From the NCBI RefSeq assembly GCF_001553785.1, contig NZ_LOJP01000011.1, forward strand, positions 1 to 64,000: DNA of 64,000 nt, in the 5' to 3' direction. Under the pieces are notes generated by a model that did no database searches, had not been told where the DNA came from, and saw nothing but the letters and a program-made list of their open reading frames with translations. This stretch comes from Actinoplanes sp. TFC3. GTDB taxonomy: Bacteria > Actinomycetota > Actinomycetes > Mycobacteriales > Micromonosporaceae. Each line of letters starts with the position of its first letter. Position 1 is the stretch's first letter. This document shows, piece after piece, positions 6,880 to 14,868 of the stretch. Made by a program: the position numbers and the translations under genes.

Positions 6880-9402
6880 CTAATCCTTCCAGTCGAACTT
6901 CGGCGCCGGGGTACCGGACGGTGGCACATAGTATTGGCGCAGCGCGGAGGCCATCATCTTGCTGAAGGCCGGAGCCGCCACGTCACCACCGGTGCCGTTG
7001 GGTACGTCGGCGAACACGCCCACCACGAACCGGGGGTTCTCGGCCGGTGCCATGCCGATGAACGAGCCCGCGTTGTGGGAGGTGTACTGCCCGTCGACCA
7101 GCATCTTGCCGGTGCCGGTCTTGCCGGACACCCGGTAGCCCTCCACCTTGGCCTTGGTGCCGGTCGCGCCCTTGGCGTCGACGACCGCTTCCATCATTGT
7201 CCGCAGCTCGGTGGCCACCTGCGGGCTGAGCACCCGGTGCGTCTCCGGCGCGGCGGGCGGTGTCGACTTGCCCGTCCTGCCGGAGATCGTGGCCTTGATC
7301 AGGTGGGGCTGGATGTACACGCCGTCGTTGGCGATCGCCGCGTAGCCAGCCGCCATCTGCAACAGGGTGGCGTCGACGCTGTGGCCGATCGGGACCGCGC
7401 CGTACGCCGAGCCGCTCCACTGCGACGGCTCGAGCAGCTTGCCCGGTGCCTCACCCGGCATCCCCTCGTTCGTGGCCCGGCCCAGCCCGAACTTCTGCTG
7501 GTACTCGTACAACTTCTCCTTGCCCAGCTTCTGCGCGATCCGGATCGTGCCGATGTTCGAGGAGTACGCCAGCACCTGCGCGACGGTGAGCTTGGTTCCG
7601 TTGGCGAAGCCGTGGGTGTCGCTGAACGGCCGGTCGCCCAGCATCAGCCCCTTGCCCACCGTGACCACGCTGTCCGGCGTGATCACGCCTTCCTGCAGGG
7701 CCGCGCCGATCGTGAACGCCTTGTGCGTGGACCCTGGGTCGGTGATGATGCTCGACACCGCGTCGTCCCGCTCGTTCGGCTTGGAATCAAACGCCTTCTG
7801 CGCGTTGTACGTCGGGTAGCTCGCCTGCGCCAGCACCTCACCGGTCTTGACGTCCAGCACGATCGCCCCGGCCACCGTTGCGTTCACCTCCTGCATGTAC
7901 GAGGTCAGGTACTTCTGGACCTCGAACTGCAGGTACGTGTCGATGGTGAGCTCGATCGACGAACCCGGCGCGGCCTTGGTCTCGCGGTTGTAGCCGCCGG
8001 GGATCTCCTTGGCGAGGTCGCCCTGGCCGGTCTCGTATACCCGCTTGCCGTCGGTGCCGCGCAGCACGTCGTCGTAGCGTGCCTCAACGCCCTCCAGCCC
8101 GGTGCGGTCCTCGCCGGTGAAGCCGATGAGGTTCGCAGCCAGGTCGGCGCCGGGCACATCGCGGCGTTCGTCGCGGCGCGACCCGATGCCCGTGAGGTTC
8201 AGCTTCTTGATGGTGTCGGCAGTGGAGGGTTCCACGCCGCGCGCCAGGTATTCGAAGTGCGACTCACCGCCGCCGGGGCGCTTCTTCTTCGCCAGCAGTT
8301 GCATGAGGTTGGACTGCGGCACCCCGAGCAGCGGCGACAGTTGCGCCGCGACCTGCTGCGGGTTGTCGACCATCTCGGGGTCGGCGTAGATGTAGCGCGC
8401 TTCCACGCTGTGCGCGAGCACGGAGCCGTTGCGGTCCAGGATGCTGCCGCGCGGGGCGGGCAGCACGATCTCGGTGAGCCGCTTGTTGCGCTGCTCCAGC
8501 AGGCTCGCCGCCTGCGCAGGTGAGTCCATGACCTGCAGGGCCACCAGCCGTACGCCGATTGTCACGAACAGCGTGAGCGCGAGCACGGTGCCCAGCCGCA
8601 GCCGCCGGGTGCTGTTCGCCAGCTTCGGCGCCTCGGGCGGGATGACCGGCCGGCGAACCCGGGTATCGGGCTGCCTGCGGCGCGGATCACGGGCCGGCGC
8701 CGCGGTGCGACCTTGCGCTGCCTGACGAGCTGTCACCGGTTGACGAGCCGGCATGGCCTTGCGAACCGGCGCATCCCCGCGGTTTGGCGCCGCGCTGCGA
8801 CGCGGGTTGGCCGTGGTGCGGATGCGGGCAGCGCCAGCGGTTGCGCGGGTGCGTGCCGGCTCGCGGCGCTCCTCGCTCTTGGCCCGGCGGCCGTCGTCGC
8901 TTTTTGCCCGGCGGCCGTCGTCGCGGCGTGCCGTGTCCTCCCGGCTGCGACCGCGGCGGTCGTCGCTCCGGCCGCGCCCGTCGTCGCGTCCCCGGCGCCC
9001 GTCGGCCGAACCACGCCGATCGTCGTCGCGTCCTTTGCTGCCGTCACCTGCACGGCGGCGGTCGTCGTCGCGGCCCCGGCGCTGCGGTGGCGGGTCGGAG
9101 TCGTCGGCATCGCGGCGGCGATCCTCGTCGCGGTGCAGGTCCTCGTCGCGGCGGCGGTCGCGCACCGGGCGGCCGCCGTCGAGCACCTGCAGGGCCGGGC
9201 GGAACGGGTCGCCGGTGCGCCCGGCCCGCGGGGACCGGGTGCGCTGGTCGCTCTCGCGGACCGTGCGCCCACGCGGGGTGTACGCCCGCGCGTCGCCGAT
9301 CCCGCCGAAACCCCGCTCGCCGCCCCCGGGGTGCTGGTCCTCGAGTGACGCGCCGCGCCGGGGCTCTCCCCGGCGCGGCGGCTCGTCGTTACGCGGCGTC
9401 AC
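6880..9402 (-). CDS. ftsI: Septal class B penicillin-binding protein FtsI (PBP3) with long charged N-terminal tail
   Basis: 840 residues, well above the 550-650 usual for FtsI. FtsI is the septal D,D-transpeptidase working with FtsW. Residues 1-265 are cytoplasmic, very rich in Arg and Asp, with short repeated DDRRGR and DGRRAKS units. One membrane segment follows at about 267-291, then the PBP dimerisation domain (RGSILDRNG at 318-326) and the transpeptidase domain. Active-site motifs are intact: S558-T-H-K561 (SxxK), S614-S-N616 (SxN) and K761-TGT. GTG start at 9402, four bases after the ftsL stop. The tail is in frame and coding-like throughout, so it is probably real. Confidence 0.95.
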   Translation of the reverse strand: MTPRNDEPPRRGEPRRGASLEDQHPGGGERGFGGIGDARAYTPRGRTVRESDQRTRSPRAGRTGDPFRPALQVLDGGRPVRDRRRDEDLHRDEDRRRDADDSDPPPQRRGRDDDRRRAGDGSKGRDDDRRGSADGRRGRDDGRGRSDDRRGRSREDTARRDDGRRAKSDDGRRAKSEERREPARTRATAGAARIRTTANPRRSAAPNRGDAPVRKAMPARQPVTARQAAQGRTAAPARDPRRRQPDTRVRRPVIPPEAPKLANSTRRLRLGTVLALTLFVTIGVRLVALQVMDSPAQAASLLEQRNKRLTEIVLPAPRGSILDRNGSVLAHSVEARYIYADPEMVDNPQQVAAQLSPLLGVPQSNLMQLLAKKKRPGGGESHFEYLARGVEPSTADTIKKLNLTGIGSRRDERRDVPGADLAANLIGFTGEDRTGLEGVEARYDDVLRGTDGKRVYETGQGDLAKEIPGGYNRETKAAPGSSIELTIDTYLQFEVQKYLTSYMQEVNATVAGAIVLDVKTGEVLAQASYPTYNAQKAFDSKPNERDDAVSSIITDPGSTHKAFTIGAALQEGVITPDSVVTVGKGLMLGDRPFSDTHGFANGTKLTVAQVLAYSSNIGTIRIAQKLGKEKLYEYQQKFGLGRATNEGMPGEAPGKLLEPSQWSGSAYGAVPIGHSVDATLLQMAAGYAAIANDGVYIQPHLIKATISGRTGKSTPPAAPETHRVLSPQVATELRTMMEAVVDAKGATGTKAKVEGYRVSGKTGTGKMLVDGQYTSHNAGSFIGMAPAENPRFVVGVFADVPNGTGGDVAAPAFSKMMASALRQYYVPPSGTPAPKFDWKD

Positions 9403-9406
9403 CGCG

Positions 9407-10003
9407 TTACTGCCCTGCGGCTTCGCCGGTGCCCGGACCCGCGGTCTTGGCCGCGTCGGCCGCCTTCGCGGCGTCGACGGGGTCCTGCGCCGTGACCGAG
9501 GTCTGCCCGCTACCCGGTGCCGGCACCCCGATGATCTTGCCGTCGGGCAGCCGGATGTAGGCCGGCGAGTCCGCCTTGACCAGGCCGAGCGCCCGGGCCG
9601 CGGCGTCCAGGTTGCCCGGCATGTTGCGGGCCGCGATCTCGTTCTCCAGCGACTGCTGCCTGGCGTCCAGCGACGCCTGCTCTTTCTGCAGCGTGTCCAG
9701 GCGGAACGAGTTCTCGGCCGTCTTGGTGTTCACCAGCAGGATGCCCAGCACCCCGACCACCACGACACCCGAGACCAGCGCGATGAACGGCGCCCGCGGC
9801 GCGTTGATCGGTGCCGGCGGCGCGACCCGCAGATGCGGTGCCGCAACGGTGCTGCGCGGGTGATCGGCGCGCGGCTCGGTGTCGGGCTTCAGCGCTGCTG
9901 TCCCCCGTACCGGAAAATGCCGCGCAGCGCTGGTGCTCTTGCGGGTGTTGCTCTTGTCCCCCTGGCTCGCGATCCGGCCCCCCGACCGCGCTGCCGTTGT
10001 CAT
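9407..10003 (-). CDS. ftsL: FtsL-like cell-division protein
   Basis: About 198 residues from the ATG at 10003. Layout: a basic, disordered cytoplasmic N-terminus of about 70 residues, one membrane helix (FIALVSGVVVVGVLGILLV), a short extracytoplasmic coiled coil (LDTLQKEQASLDARQQSLENEI) and an Ala/Gly-rich tail. This is the FtsL/DivIC architecture, and the position between rsmH and ftsI is where actinobacterial ftsL sits. FtsL links FtsQ/FtsB to activation of FtsW-FtsI. Sequence similarity in this family is weak, so the name rests mainly on topology and synteny. A TTG at 10015 overlapping the rsmH stop is an alternative start. Confidence 0.8.
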   Translation of the reverse strand: MTTAARSGGRIASQGDKSNTRKSTSAARHFPVRGTAALKPDTEPRADHPRSTVAAPHLRVAPPAPINAPRAPFIALVSGVVVVGVLGILLVNTKTAENSFRLDTLQKEQASLDARQQSLENEIAARNMPGNLDAAARALGLVKADSPAYIRLPDGKIIGVPAPGSGQTSVTAQDPVDAAKAADAAKTAGPGTGEAAGQ

Positions 10004-10011
10004 GCGCTCGT

Positions 10012-11079
10012 TCAATGCCCCTCCCCCTTCTTTCGTGCCCCCGGGCGCGTACGCCCTCGTCCCCCCTGGGCCGACAGCCGAGGCCGTTCGCGTTCGGCCT
10101 GCCCTGCCTGCCCGTGTACGTCGATCCGTTCTGCCGCCCGCAACTTCACCGATGCCGCCCGCGGGTTGTCGGCCACTTCCTGCTCCGTCGGCGGCTCTGA
10201 CCCCCGGGTCAGCAGCCGCAGACTCGGACCGGTCCCGGGCAGCTCGACCGGCAGGTCGATCGGCCCGGTGCTGCGCGCCCTCTCGGCCAGGGCGCGCTTG
10301 ACGATCCGGTCCTCCAATGAGTGGTACGACATGACGACAAGCCGCCCCGTCGGGGCGAGCAAGTCCAAAGCAGACGGCAATGCGGACTCAAGTGCGGCGA
10401 GTTCCGCATTTACCTCAATACGTAGCGCTTGAAACGTTCTTTTGGCGGGATTTCCACCCGTTCGGCGCGCGGCGGCCGGAATAGCGTCCCGCACCAGGTC
10501 CGCCAGCTTCGCCGACGAGACGATCCGCGCCTTCGCCCGCTCCCGCACGATCGCCGAAACGACCCGGGTGGCGAACTTCTCCTCGCCGTACACCCGCAGG
10601 ATCCGGACCAGCTCGCCCGGTTCGTAGCCGTTCACCACGTCCTCGGCGGTCACCCCGGCGGACTGGTTCATCCGCATGTCGAGCGGGGCGTCCTTGGAAT
10701 ACGCGAAGCCGCGGTCCGCCTCGTCGAGCTGCAACGAGGACACACCCAGGTCCATCAGTCCACCGTGGAACTGCGCCAGCCCGAGCTCGGCAAGCACCTC
10801 CGGCAGCTCGTCGAAGACCGCGTGCACCAGGTGCATGCGCCCCTCGAACCGCTGCAGCCGGTGCCGGGCGTGCGCCAGCGCTTCCGGGTCACGATCAAGG
10901 CCCACCAGCGTGATGCCGGGGTTGCGCTCCAGCACCGCCTCGGCGTGACCACCCAGGCCGAGCGTGAAGTCGACGTGCACCGCGCCGGGCCGGTCAAGGG
11001 CGGGAGTGAGCAGCTCGAGACAGCGCTCGAGCAGCACTGGCACGTGTGTGCCGCGCAGCTCCCCCATGTCGACCCCCAT
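10012..11079 (-). CDS. rsmH: 16S rRNA (cytosine-1402-N4)-methyltransferase RsmH (MraW)
   Basis: 355 residues. RsmH methylates N4 of C1402 in the ribosomal P site. The SAM site is DFTLGLGGHAE at about 37-47, and the C-terminal half has VVMSYHSLEDRIVK, the family signature; the small inserted domain lies between them. The ATG at 11079 is preferred because AAGGAG lies 11 bases upstream and HVPVLLERC follows almost at once, as in homologues. An upstream ATG at 11142 and a downstream one at 11067 are possible. Second gene of the dcw operon. Bases above 10390 belong to the inverted repeat, so a truncated second copy begins at 63312. Confidence 0.95.
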   Translation of the reverse strand: MGVDMGELRGTHVPVLLERCLELLTPALDRPGAVHVDFTLGLGGHAEAVLERNPGITLVGLDRDPEALAHARHRLQRFEGRMHLVHAVFDELPEVLAELGLAQFHGGLMDLGVSSLQLDEADRGFAYSKDAPLDMRMNQSAGVTAEDVVNGYEPGELVRILRVYGEEKFATRVVSAIVRERAKARIVSSAKLADLVRDAIPAAARRTGGNPAKRTFQALRIEVNAELAALESALPSALDLLAPTGRLVVMSYHSLEDRIVKRALAERARSTGPIDLPVELPGTGPSLRLLTRGSEPPTEQEVADNPRAASVKLRAAERIDVHGQAGQAERERPRLSAQGGRGRTRPGARKKGEGH

Positions 11080-11280
11080 CGCCCCAGCTTCTCCTTGCGT
11101 GCACCACCCGGCAGCCATGCCCGGTTGTCGTCCGATCGTCATCCGTACCGCCAGATCCCCATCCGCTCATGCCCGTTGCCGTTCGGGCTTGCCCTCGGCA
11201 GAGGACACACGCCTGGCACCGGGGAAGAGGCGCCAGGAGCGGGAGCGGGTGGAGATCTCGCGTTACGGCGGCGGCGACGC

Positions 11281-11300
11281 CCGGCCGGTTCCACGGCCGG
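11281..11300 (-). other. Hairpin between mraZ and rsmH
   Basis: Seven-base perfect stem (CCGGCCG/CGGCCGG) around a six-base loop, twelve bases after the mraZ stop. No T-run. It may partly attenuate read-through or protect the mraZ mRNA end. The remaining bases to 11079 hold no gene. Confidence 0.45.
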
Positions 11301-11312
11301 CGGATGCCACGC

Positions 11313-11744
11313 CTACAGACCGCCGGGCAGCACCCCCTCCTCGATGTCGGCGAAGTCGTCCTCGCTCGCCGAGAGGTATTGCTCCCAGGACTGCTTGTCC
11401 CAGATCTCCACCCGCGTGCTCGCCCCGATCACCACGAGTTCGCGGTCGAGAGCCGCATACTCGCGCAGGTGACCCGGGATCGTGACCCGGCCCTGCTTGT
11501 CCGGGATCTCGTCGTGCGCACTGGCGAAGAACACCCGGCTGTAGGCGCGGGCCGCCTTGTTCGTGACCGGCGTATCGCGAAGCTGCCCGGCGATGCGCTG
11601 GAACTCCGGCATCGGAAACACGTACAGGCACCGTTCCTGCCCCTTGGTGATCACGACACCTCCCGCCAGCTCGTCCCGGAACTTCGCCGGAAGGATCAAC
11701 CGGCCCTTGTCGTCCAGGCGCGGGGTGTGAGTGCCGAGGAACAT
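11313..11744 (-). CDS. mraZ: Transcriptional regulator MraZ
   Basis: 143 residues, the normal MraZ size. MraZ is a ring-forming DNA-binding protein built from two AbrB-like halves; it binds tandem repeats in front of its own operon and controls dcw transcription. Both halves are visible: LDDKGRLILPAKFRDEL near the N-terminus and PDKQGRVTIPGHLREYA in the second half. The start is ATG 11744 (MFLGTHTP), matching the conserved MFLG opening; an in-frame extension of seven residues upstream is unlikely. First gene of the dcw operon, with four 10-bp operator repeats about 70-110 bases upstream. Confidence 0.96.
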   Translation of the reverse strand: MFLGTHTPRLDDKGRLILPAKFRDELAGGVVITKGQERCLYVFPMPEFQRIAGQLRDTPVTNKAARAYSRVFFASAHDEIPDKQGRVTIPGHLREYAALDRELVVIGASTRVEIWDKQSWEQYLSASEDDFADIEEGVLPGGL

Positions 11745-11814
11745 CGGCCCAACCCCCCTGCCCATCGGCGGTTCGCGGTCCGCCTCGTTCGCTCGGGCCA
11801 GCAGGTCCGTCCCG

Positions 11815-11854
11815 GCCTGCCACTGTCCTCCACCTTACTCCACTTCACTCCACT
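11815..11854 (-). promoter_or_regulatory. MraZ operator: four direct repeats, 10-bp period, overlapping a promoter
   Basis: Read on the minus strand, four consecutive 10-mers share the core (A/G)GTGG(A/C): AGTGGAGTGA, AGTGGAGTAA, GGTGGAGGAC, AGTGGCAGGC. Known MraZ operators are also direct repeats at 10-bp spacing. A candidate -10 TAAGGT spans the second and third repeats, with TTGCGA 16 bases upstream as -35, so MraZ binding would block RNA polymerase. The region 11745-12177 is otherwise gene-free apart from the terminators listed separately; weaker inverted GTGGAGG copies lie near 12042-12060. Confidence 0.8.
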
Positions 11855-11998
11855 CGCAACCGGAATCGGGCCGTCCGCGAACTTCCTTCGGAGACGAATG
11901 CGCACGTCAAACGGGGTGGGGTGGAAGTGGAGGGGTTTACCGCTCCGACCATGGTCCACTTTCCGACAAGGCGCCCAAGCGGGCACGAAACTCCGCGC

Positions 11999-12029
11999 AA
12001 AAAGGGCGTTACCCGCACTGGGTAACGCC
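11999..12029 (-). terminator. Rho-independent terminator upstream of mraZ
   Basis: On the minus strand, a perfect 10-bp stem (GGCGTTACCC/GGGTAACGCC) with a five-base loop is followed by C and five T. It should end transcripts from the NlpC/P60 gene and insulate the dcw operon. Confidence 0.88.
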
Positions 12030-12120
12030 TCGGGGAGGGAAGTGGAGGGATTGGTGGAGGGATTTCCGCCCCGCCCTTTTGCCGGCTGGGCGGCTTCACG
12101 GCCGGTCTTGCTGGATACGA

Positions 12121-12157
12121 CAGCGGGGCACGACCCGTGCCGGGTCGCGCCCCACTG
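12121..12157 (-). terminator. Strong hairpin after the NlpC/P60 gene
   Basis: A 17-bp stem with two G-U wobbles and a three-base loop, starting about 20 bases after the stop codon. No T-run. It is probably a first, T-less terminator or mRNA 3'-end stabiliser ahead of the stronger one at 11999-12029. Confidence 0.55.
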
Positions 12158-12177
12158 AACTGTCGCTGGAGTTACCG

Positions 12178-12999
12178 TCAGGCGGCGAGGCGCCGTACGA
12201 CGTAGTTGTTGCTCCAGATCTTGTGCTTGCCGACCCGGGCACCCGAGTGGGGCGAGTCGTAGATGTAGCCGCCACCGGCGTAGATGCCGGCGTGGTAGCC
12301 GTACGAGCCCGATCGGAAGACGATCAGGTCGCCGACCTTCTTGTTGCTCTTGCTGACCGACTTGCCGTACTTCTGCTGCGAGTTCGCCTTGTGCGGCAGG
12401 CTCTTGCCGACCGCCTTCTTGTAGACGTACTTGGTGAAGCCCGAGCAGTCGAAGCGCGAGGGACCCGAGGCGCCGTACTTGTACAGCGCGCCCTTGTGCT
12501 TCACGGCCTCGTTCAGGATCTTCGCCCCGGCCGCGACCTTCGGCTTGTTGACCGTGATCTTGATGCCCGCGCTCGTGCCGTAGCCGAATGTGCCCCAGCC
12601 CGTGTACTGCGTGCGGAACCAGGTGGTGATGCCCGGCTTGGCGGTGAGCGCCACCGTGCCGTTGGCGGTCACGGACTTGGCCGTCCAGGTGGTCCACTTG
12701 CCGTTGCGCAGGGCCTGGAGGCGGACGGACCCCTTGGTGACGACCTTACCGGTCCTGGGGTTGATAACCTTCGCCGTCACCTTCACCGACTTGCCCTTGG
12801 TGATGGTGCGGGTGGCCGAGTTGGTGATCTTGGGCGTGACCTTTGCCACTGCCGCCGCCTTGACCACCGGAACGGTGGATGCGGAGGCTGCCGGCGTCGC
12901 GATCAGCTGACCGGCGCAGAGGCAGAGACCCAAGGACAGTGCGACTGATCCGGTACCGACGGACATGCGGCGGCCCCGGCTCGAACTGCGTTCGTGCAC
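12178..12999 (-). CDS. Secreted NlpC/P60 peptidoglycan hydrolase
   Basis: 273 residues from a GTG with GGAGG upstream. An N-terminal signal peptide (basic n-region, hydrophobic core around residues 15-35, ATPAASAS cleavage region) is followed by an Ig-like, Lys/Thr-rich domain (about 45-150) and a C-terminal NlpC/P60 domain. The catalytic triad is C185 (FDCSGF), H236 (YHAGIY) and H251 (SPHSG). Such enzymes cut D-Glu-DAP bonds in the wall stem peptide. It is preceded by a c-di-AMP riboswitch and is divergent from murT-gatD. The strongly basic sequence suggests wall or teichoic-acid binding, which is inference. Confidence 0.93.
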   Translation of the reverse strand: MHERSSSRGRRMSVGTGSVALSLGLCLCAGQLIATPAASASTVPVVKAAAVAKVTPKITNSATRTITKGKSVKVTAKVINPRTGKVVTKGSVRLQALRNGKWTTWTAKSVTANGTVALTAKPGITTWFRTQYTGWGTFGYGTSAGIKITVNKPKVAAGAKILNEAVKHKGALYKYGASGPSRFDCSGFTKYVYKKAVGKSLPHKANSQQKYGKSVSKSNKKVGDLIVFRSGSYGYHAGIYAGGGYIYDSPHSGARVGKHKIWSNNYVVRRLAA

Positions 13000-13019
13000 G
13001 GTAGAGATATCCCTCCGGC

Positions 13020-13170
13020 ACGCCTGCGAGGTTAGCTGTCGGGTTCGGGCGGGAAGGTTGCCCGGTCGTCAAACAACGACTTCACCCCGAGGTCCACGGA
13101 TCTTGCGACCCGCGGGACCAGAAATGGGTCCCCCGTCCCTGCCCCCGTATGCCTTTATGGTCGTTCGCGT
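13020..13170 (-). ncRNA. c-di-AMP riboswitch (ydaO/yuaA class)
   Basis: On the minus strand, conserved blocks of the ydaO class occur in order: CGGGGGACCCA, then CGGGGTGAA, then CCCGAACCCGACAGCTAACC with TCGCAGGCG. ACGC at the 5' edge can pair with GCGT at the 3' edge as P1. The start codon of the NlpC/P60 gene lies 20 bases downstream. This class normally switches expression off when c-di-AMP is high and is known in front of actinobacterial wall hydrolase and resuscitation genes. No separate terminator follows, so control may act on the nearby GGAGGG ribosome site. Confidence 0.92.
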
Positions 13171-13565
13171 TCCTGGTGGTCGTCTCGAACGGAGCGGGGC
13201 AGGGCTCGGCGTGATCCGTTCGGTACGAGCGGTGGGCGGACGCTCACCGGCCAGACCTTGCTACCTGAAATTTCGTCCGAGCGCAGCACCGCTCTTCGTG
13301 ACTCTGCGTATTTGGCACAAAAACCAGTGTCCGGTTTGTTATTGACCGGTGACATTTGCCGCCACTCATTGCAATTGTGCGGCTACAAAGCGTCTAAGGT
13401 TACGGGTGAATCAGAACACATAAAAAGCCGGCGTCGAGCCGTTCCCGTACCACCTCGGATCGCTGCATTGCCATTTCAAACGCCCCAACAGGCTGATGTT
13501 CGTCAACCTTTCGGCCGACCATCGACAACCGTCTCGCCGTTATTCACAGCGCCCCCCGGCGCCAC

Positions 13566-13593
13566 TCGACGTAGTGTCCGTTTCCGGTACCCT
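13566..13593 (+). promoter_or_regulatory. Candidate promoter of murT-gatD, leaderless
   Basis: -35-like TCGACG and -10 TACCCT are 16 bases apart. The expected transcription start falls on the GTG at 13601, implying a leaderless mRNA. The rest of the 13171-13565 intergenic stretch contains the AT-richer riboswitch promoter region on the other strand and a small hairpin at 13331-13349; no gene was seen. Confidence 0.4.
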
Positions 13594-13600
13594 CGTCGCC

Positions 13601-14836
13601 GTGACGGACGGGAAAATGCCCCTGCGGGCCAAGGTCGCGAGCTCCGTCTCGCGCACGGCAGCCGCGATCTCCCGCGCGGCGGGGCGCGGCGACGGCTCGG
13701 TGATCGGCGGCTGGATCGGCCTGAAGATCGACCCTGACCTGCTGCGCAACCTGGCCTCCGGGCGGGCCATCGCGCTGGTGTCGGGCACCAACGGCAAGAC
13801 AACCACCACGCGCTTCACCGCCGCCGCCCTCGGCGTGCTGGGGCCGGTCGCCACCAACTCCTTCGGCGCCAACATGCCCACGGGGCACACCTCGGCGCTG
13901 GCCAAGGCGGGCACCACCCCGTTCGCCGTGCTGGAGGTGGACGAGCACTACCTGCCCCGAGTCATCGACGAGACGACGCCGCGGGTGGTCGCACTGCTCA
14001 ACCTCTCCCGCGACCAACTCGACCGGGCGAAGGAGGTGTCGATGATGGCCCAGATGTGGCGCACTGCCCTCGCCGGGCACCCCGACGTGCACGTCGTGGC
14101 CAACGCCGACGACCCGATGGTGGTCTGGGCCGCGACCGGCTCCGCCCAGGTCAGCTGGTTCAGCGCCGGGCAGCGCTGGACCGACGACTCCTGGGTCTGC
14201 CCGGAGTGCGGCTCCCCGATCAACCGGGCCCAGGGCGACTGGTGGTGCACCGGCTGCACGCTGCGCCGCCCGCAGGCCCAGTGGACCGTCGAGGAAGAAG
14301 GCGTGCTCGACCCCAAGGGCGACTGGCACCTGGTCAAGCTGCAGCTACCCGGTCAGGTCAACCTCGGCAACGCGGCGACCGCCCTGGCCGTGGCCGCGGA
14401 ATTCGGCGTACGCCCCATCGAAGCGGTGTCCCGCCTGGCCGGGGTCGCCTCGGTGGCCGGCCGCTACGCCCAGGTCGACCGCGACGGGCGCAACATCCGG
14501 CTGCTGCTGGCCAAGAACCCGGCCAGCTGGCTCGAGGCCTTCGACATGGCCGAGCAGGCGCCGACGCTGCTGTCCATCAACGCCCGCGACCCCGACGGCT
14601 TCGACACCTCCTGGCTCTACGACGTCGACTTCGCCCCGCTGCGCGGCCGGCCGGTGCTCATCACTGGCGACCGCGCGTACGACCTCGCCGTACGCCTCGA
14701 AGTGAACGATGTGGCGTTCCGGCACGTGCTTACCTTCGACGAGGCCGTCCAGCTCACCCCGCCGGGCCGCCTCGAAGTGATTGCCAACTACACGGCGTTC
14801 CAGGACATCCGAGCGGAGCTGGACCGTGTCAACTGA
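13601..14836 (+). CDS. murT: Lipid II isoglutaminyl synthase, glutamine-dependent, subunit MurT
   Basis: 411 residues from GTG 13601; an ATG at 13616 is also plausible. MurT is a Mur-ligase-like ATPase that, with GatD, amidates D-glutamate of lipid II to D-isoglutamine. The P-loop GTNGKTTTT begins at residue 62. A four-cysteine zinc ribbon (C200-x2-C203 and C216-x2-C219) sits in the middle domain, as in MurT of Gram-positive bacteria. The C-terminal DUF1727 domain contacts GatD. The gene is followed after 32 bases by gatD and divergent from the NlpC/P60 gene. Confidence 0.95.
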   Translation: MTDGKMPLRAKVASSVSRTAAAISRAAGRGDGSVIGGWIGLKIDPDLLRNLASGRAIALVSGTNGKTTTTRFTAAALGVLGPVATNSFGANMPTGHTSALAKAGTTPFAVLEVDEHYLPRVIDETTPRVVALLNLSRDQLDRAKEVSMMAQMWRTALAGHPDVHVVANADDPMVVWAATGSAQVSWFSAGQRWTDDSWVCPECGSPINRAQGDWWCTGCTLRRPQAQWTVEEEGVLDPKGDWHLVKLQLPGQVNLGNAATALAVAAEFGVRPIEAVSRLAGVASVAGRYAQVDRDGRNIRLLLAKNPASWLEAFDMAEQAPTLLSINARDPDGFDTSWLYDVDFAPLRGRPVLITGDRAYDLAVRLEVNDVAFRHVLTFDEAVQLTPPGRLEVIANYTAFQDIRAELDRVN

Positions 14837-14868
14837 TCTTCCCCGCAGCGGAAAACCGAGGTCAACCC

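Noticed and set aside
13328..13360. CCGGT/ACCGG hairpin upstream of murT as an operator
   Set aside because: A five-base stem with a nine-base loop is within chance expectation in such a GC-rich gap.
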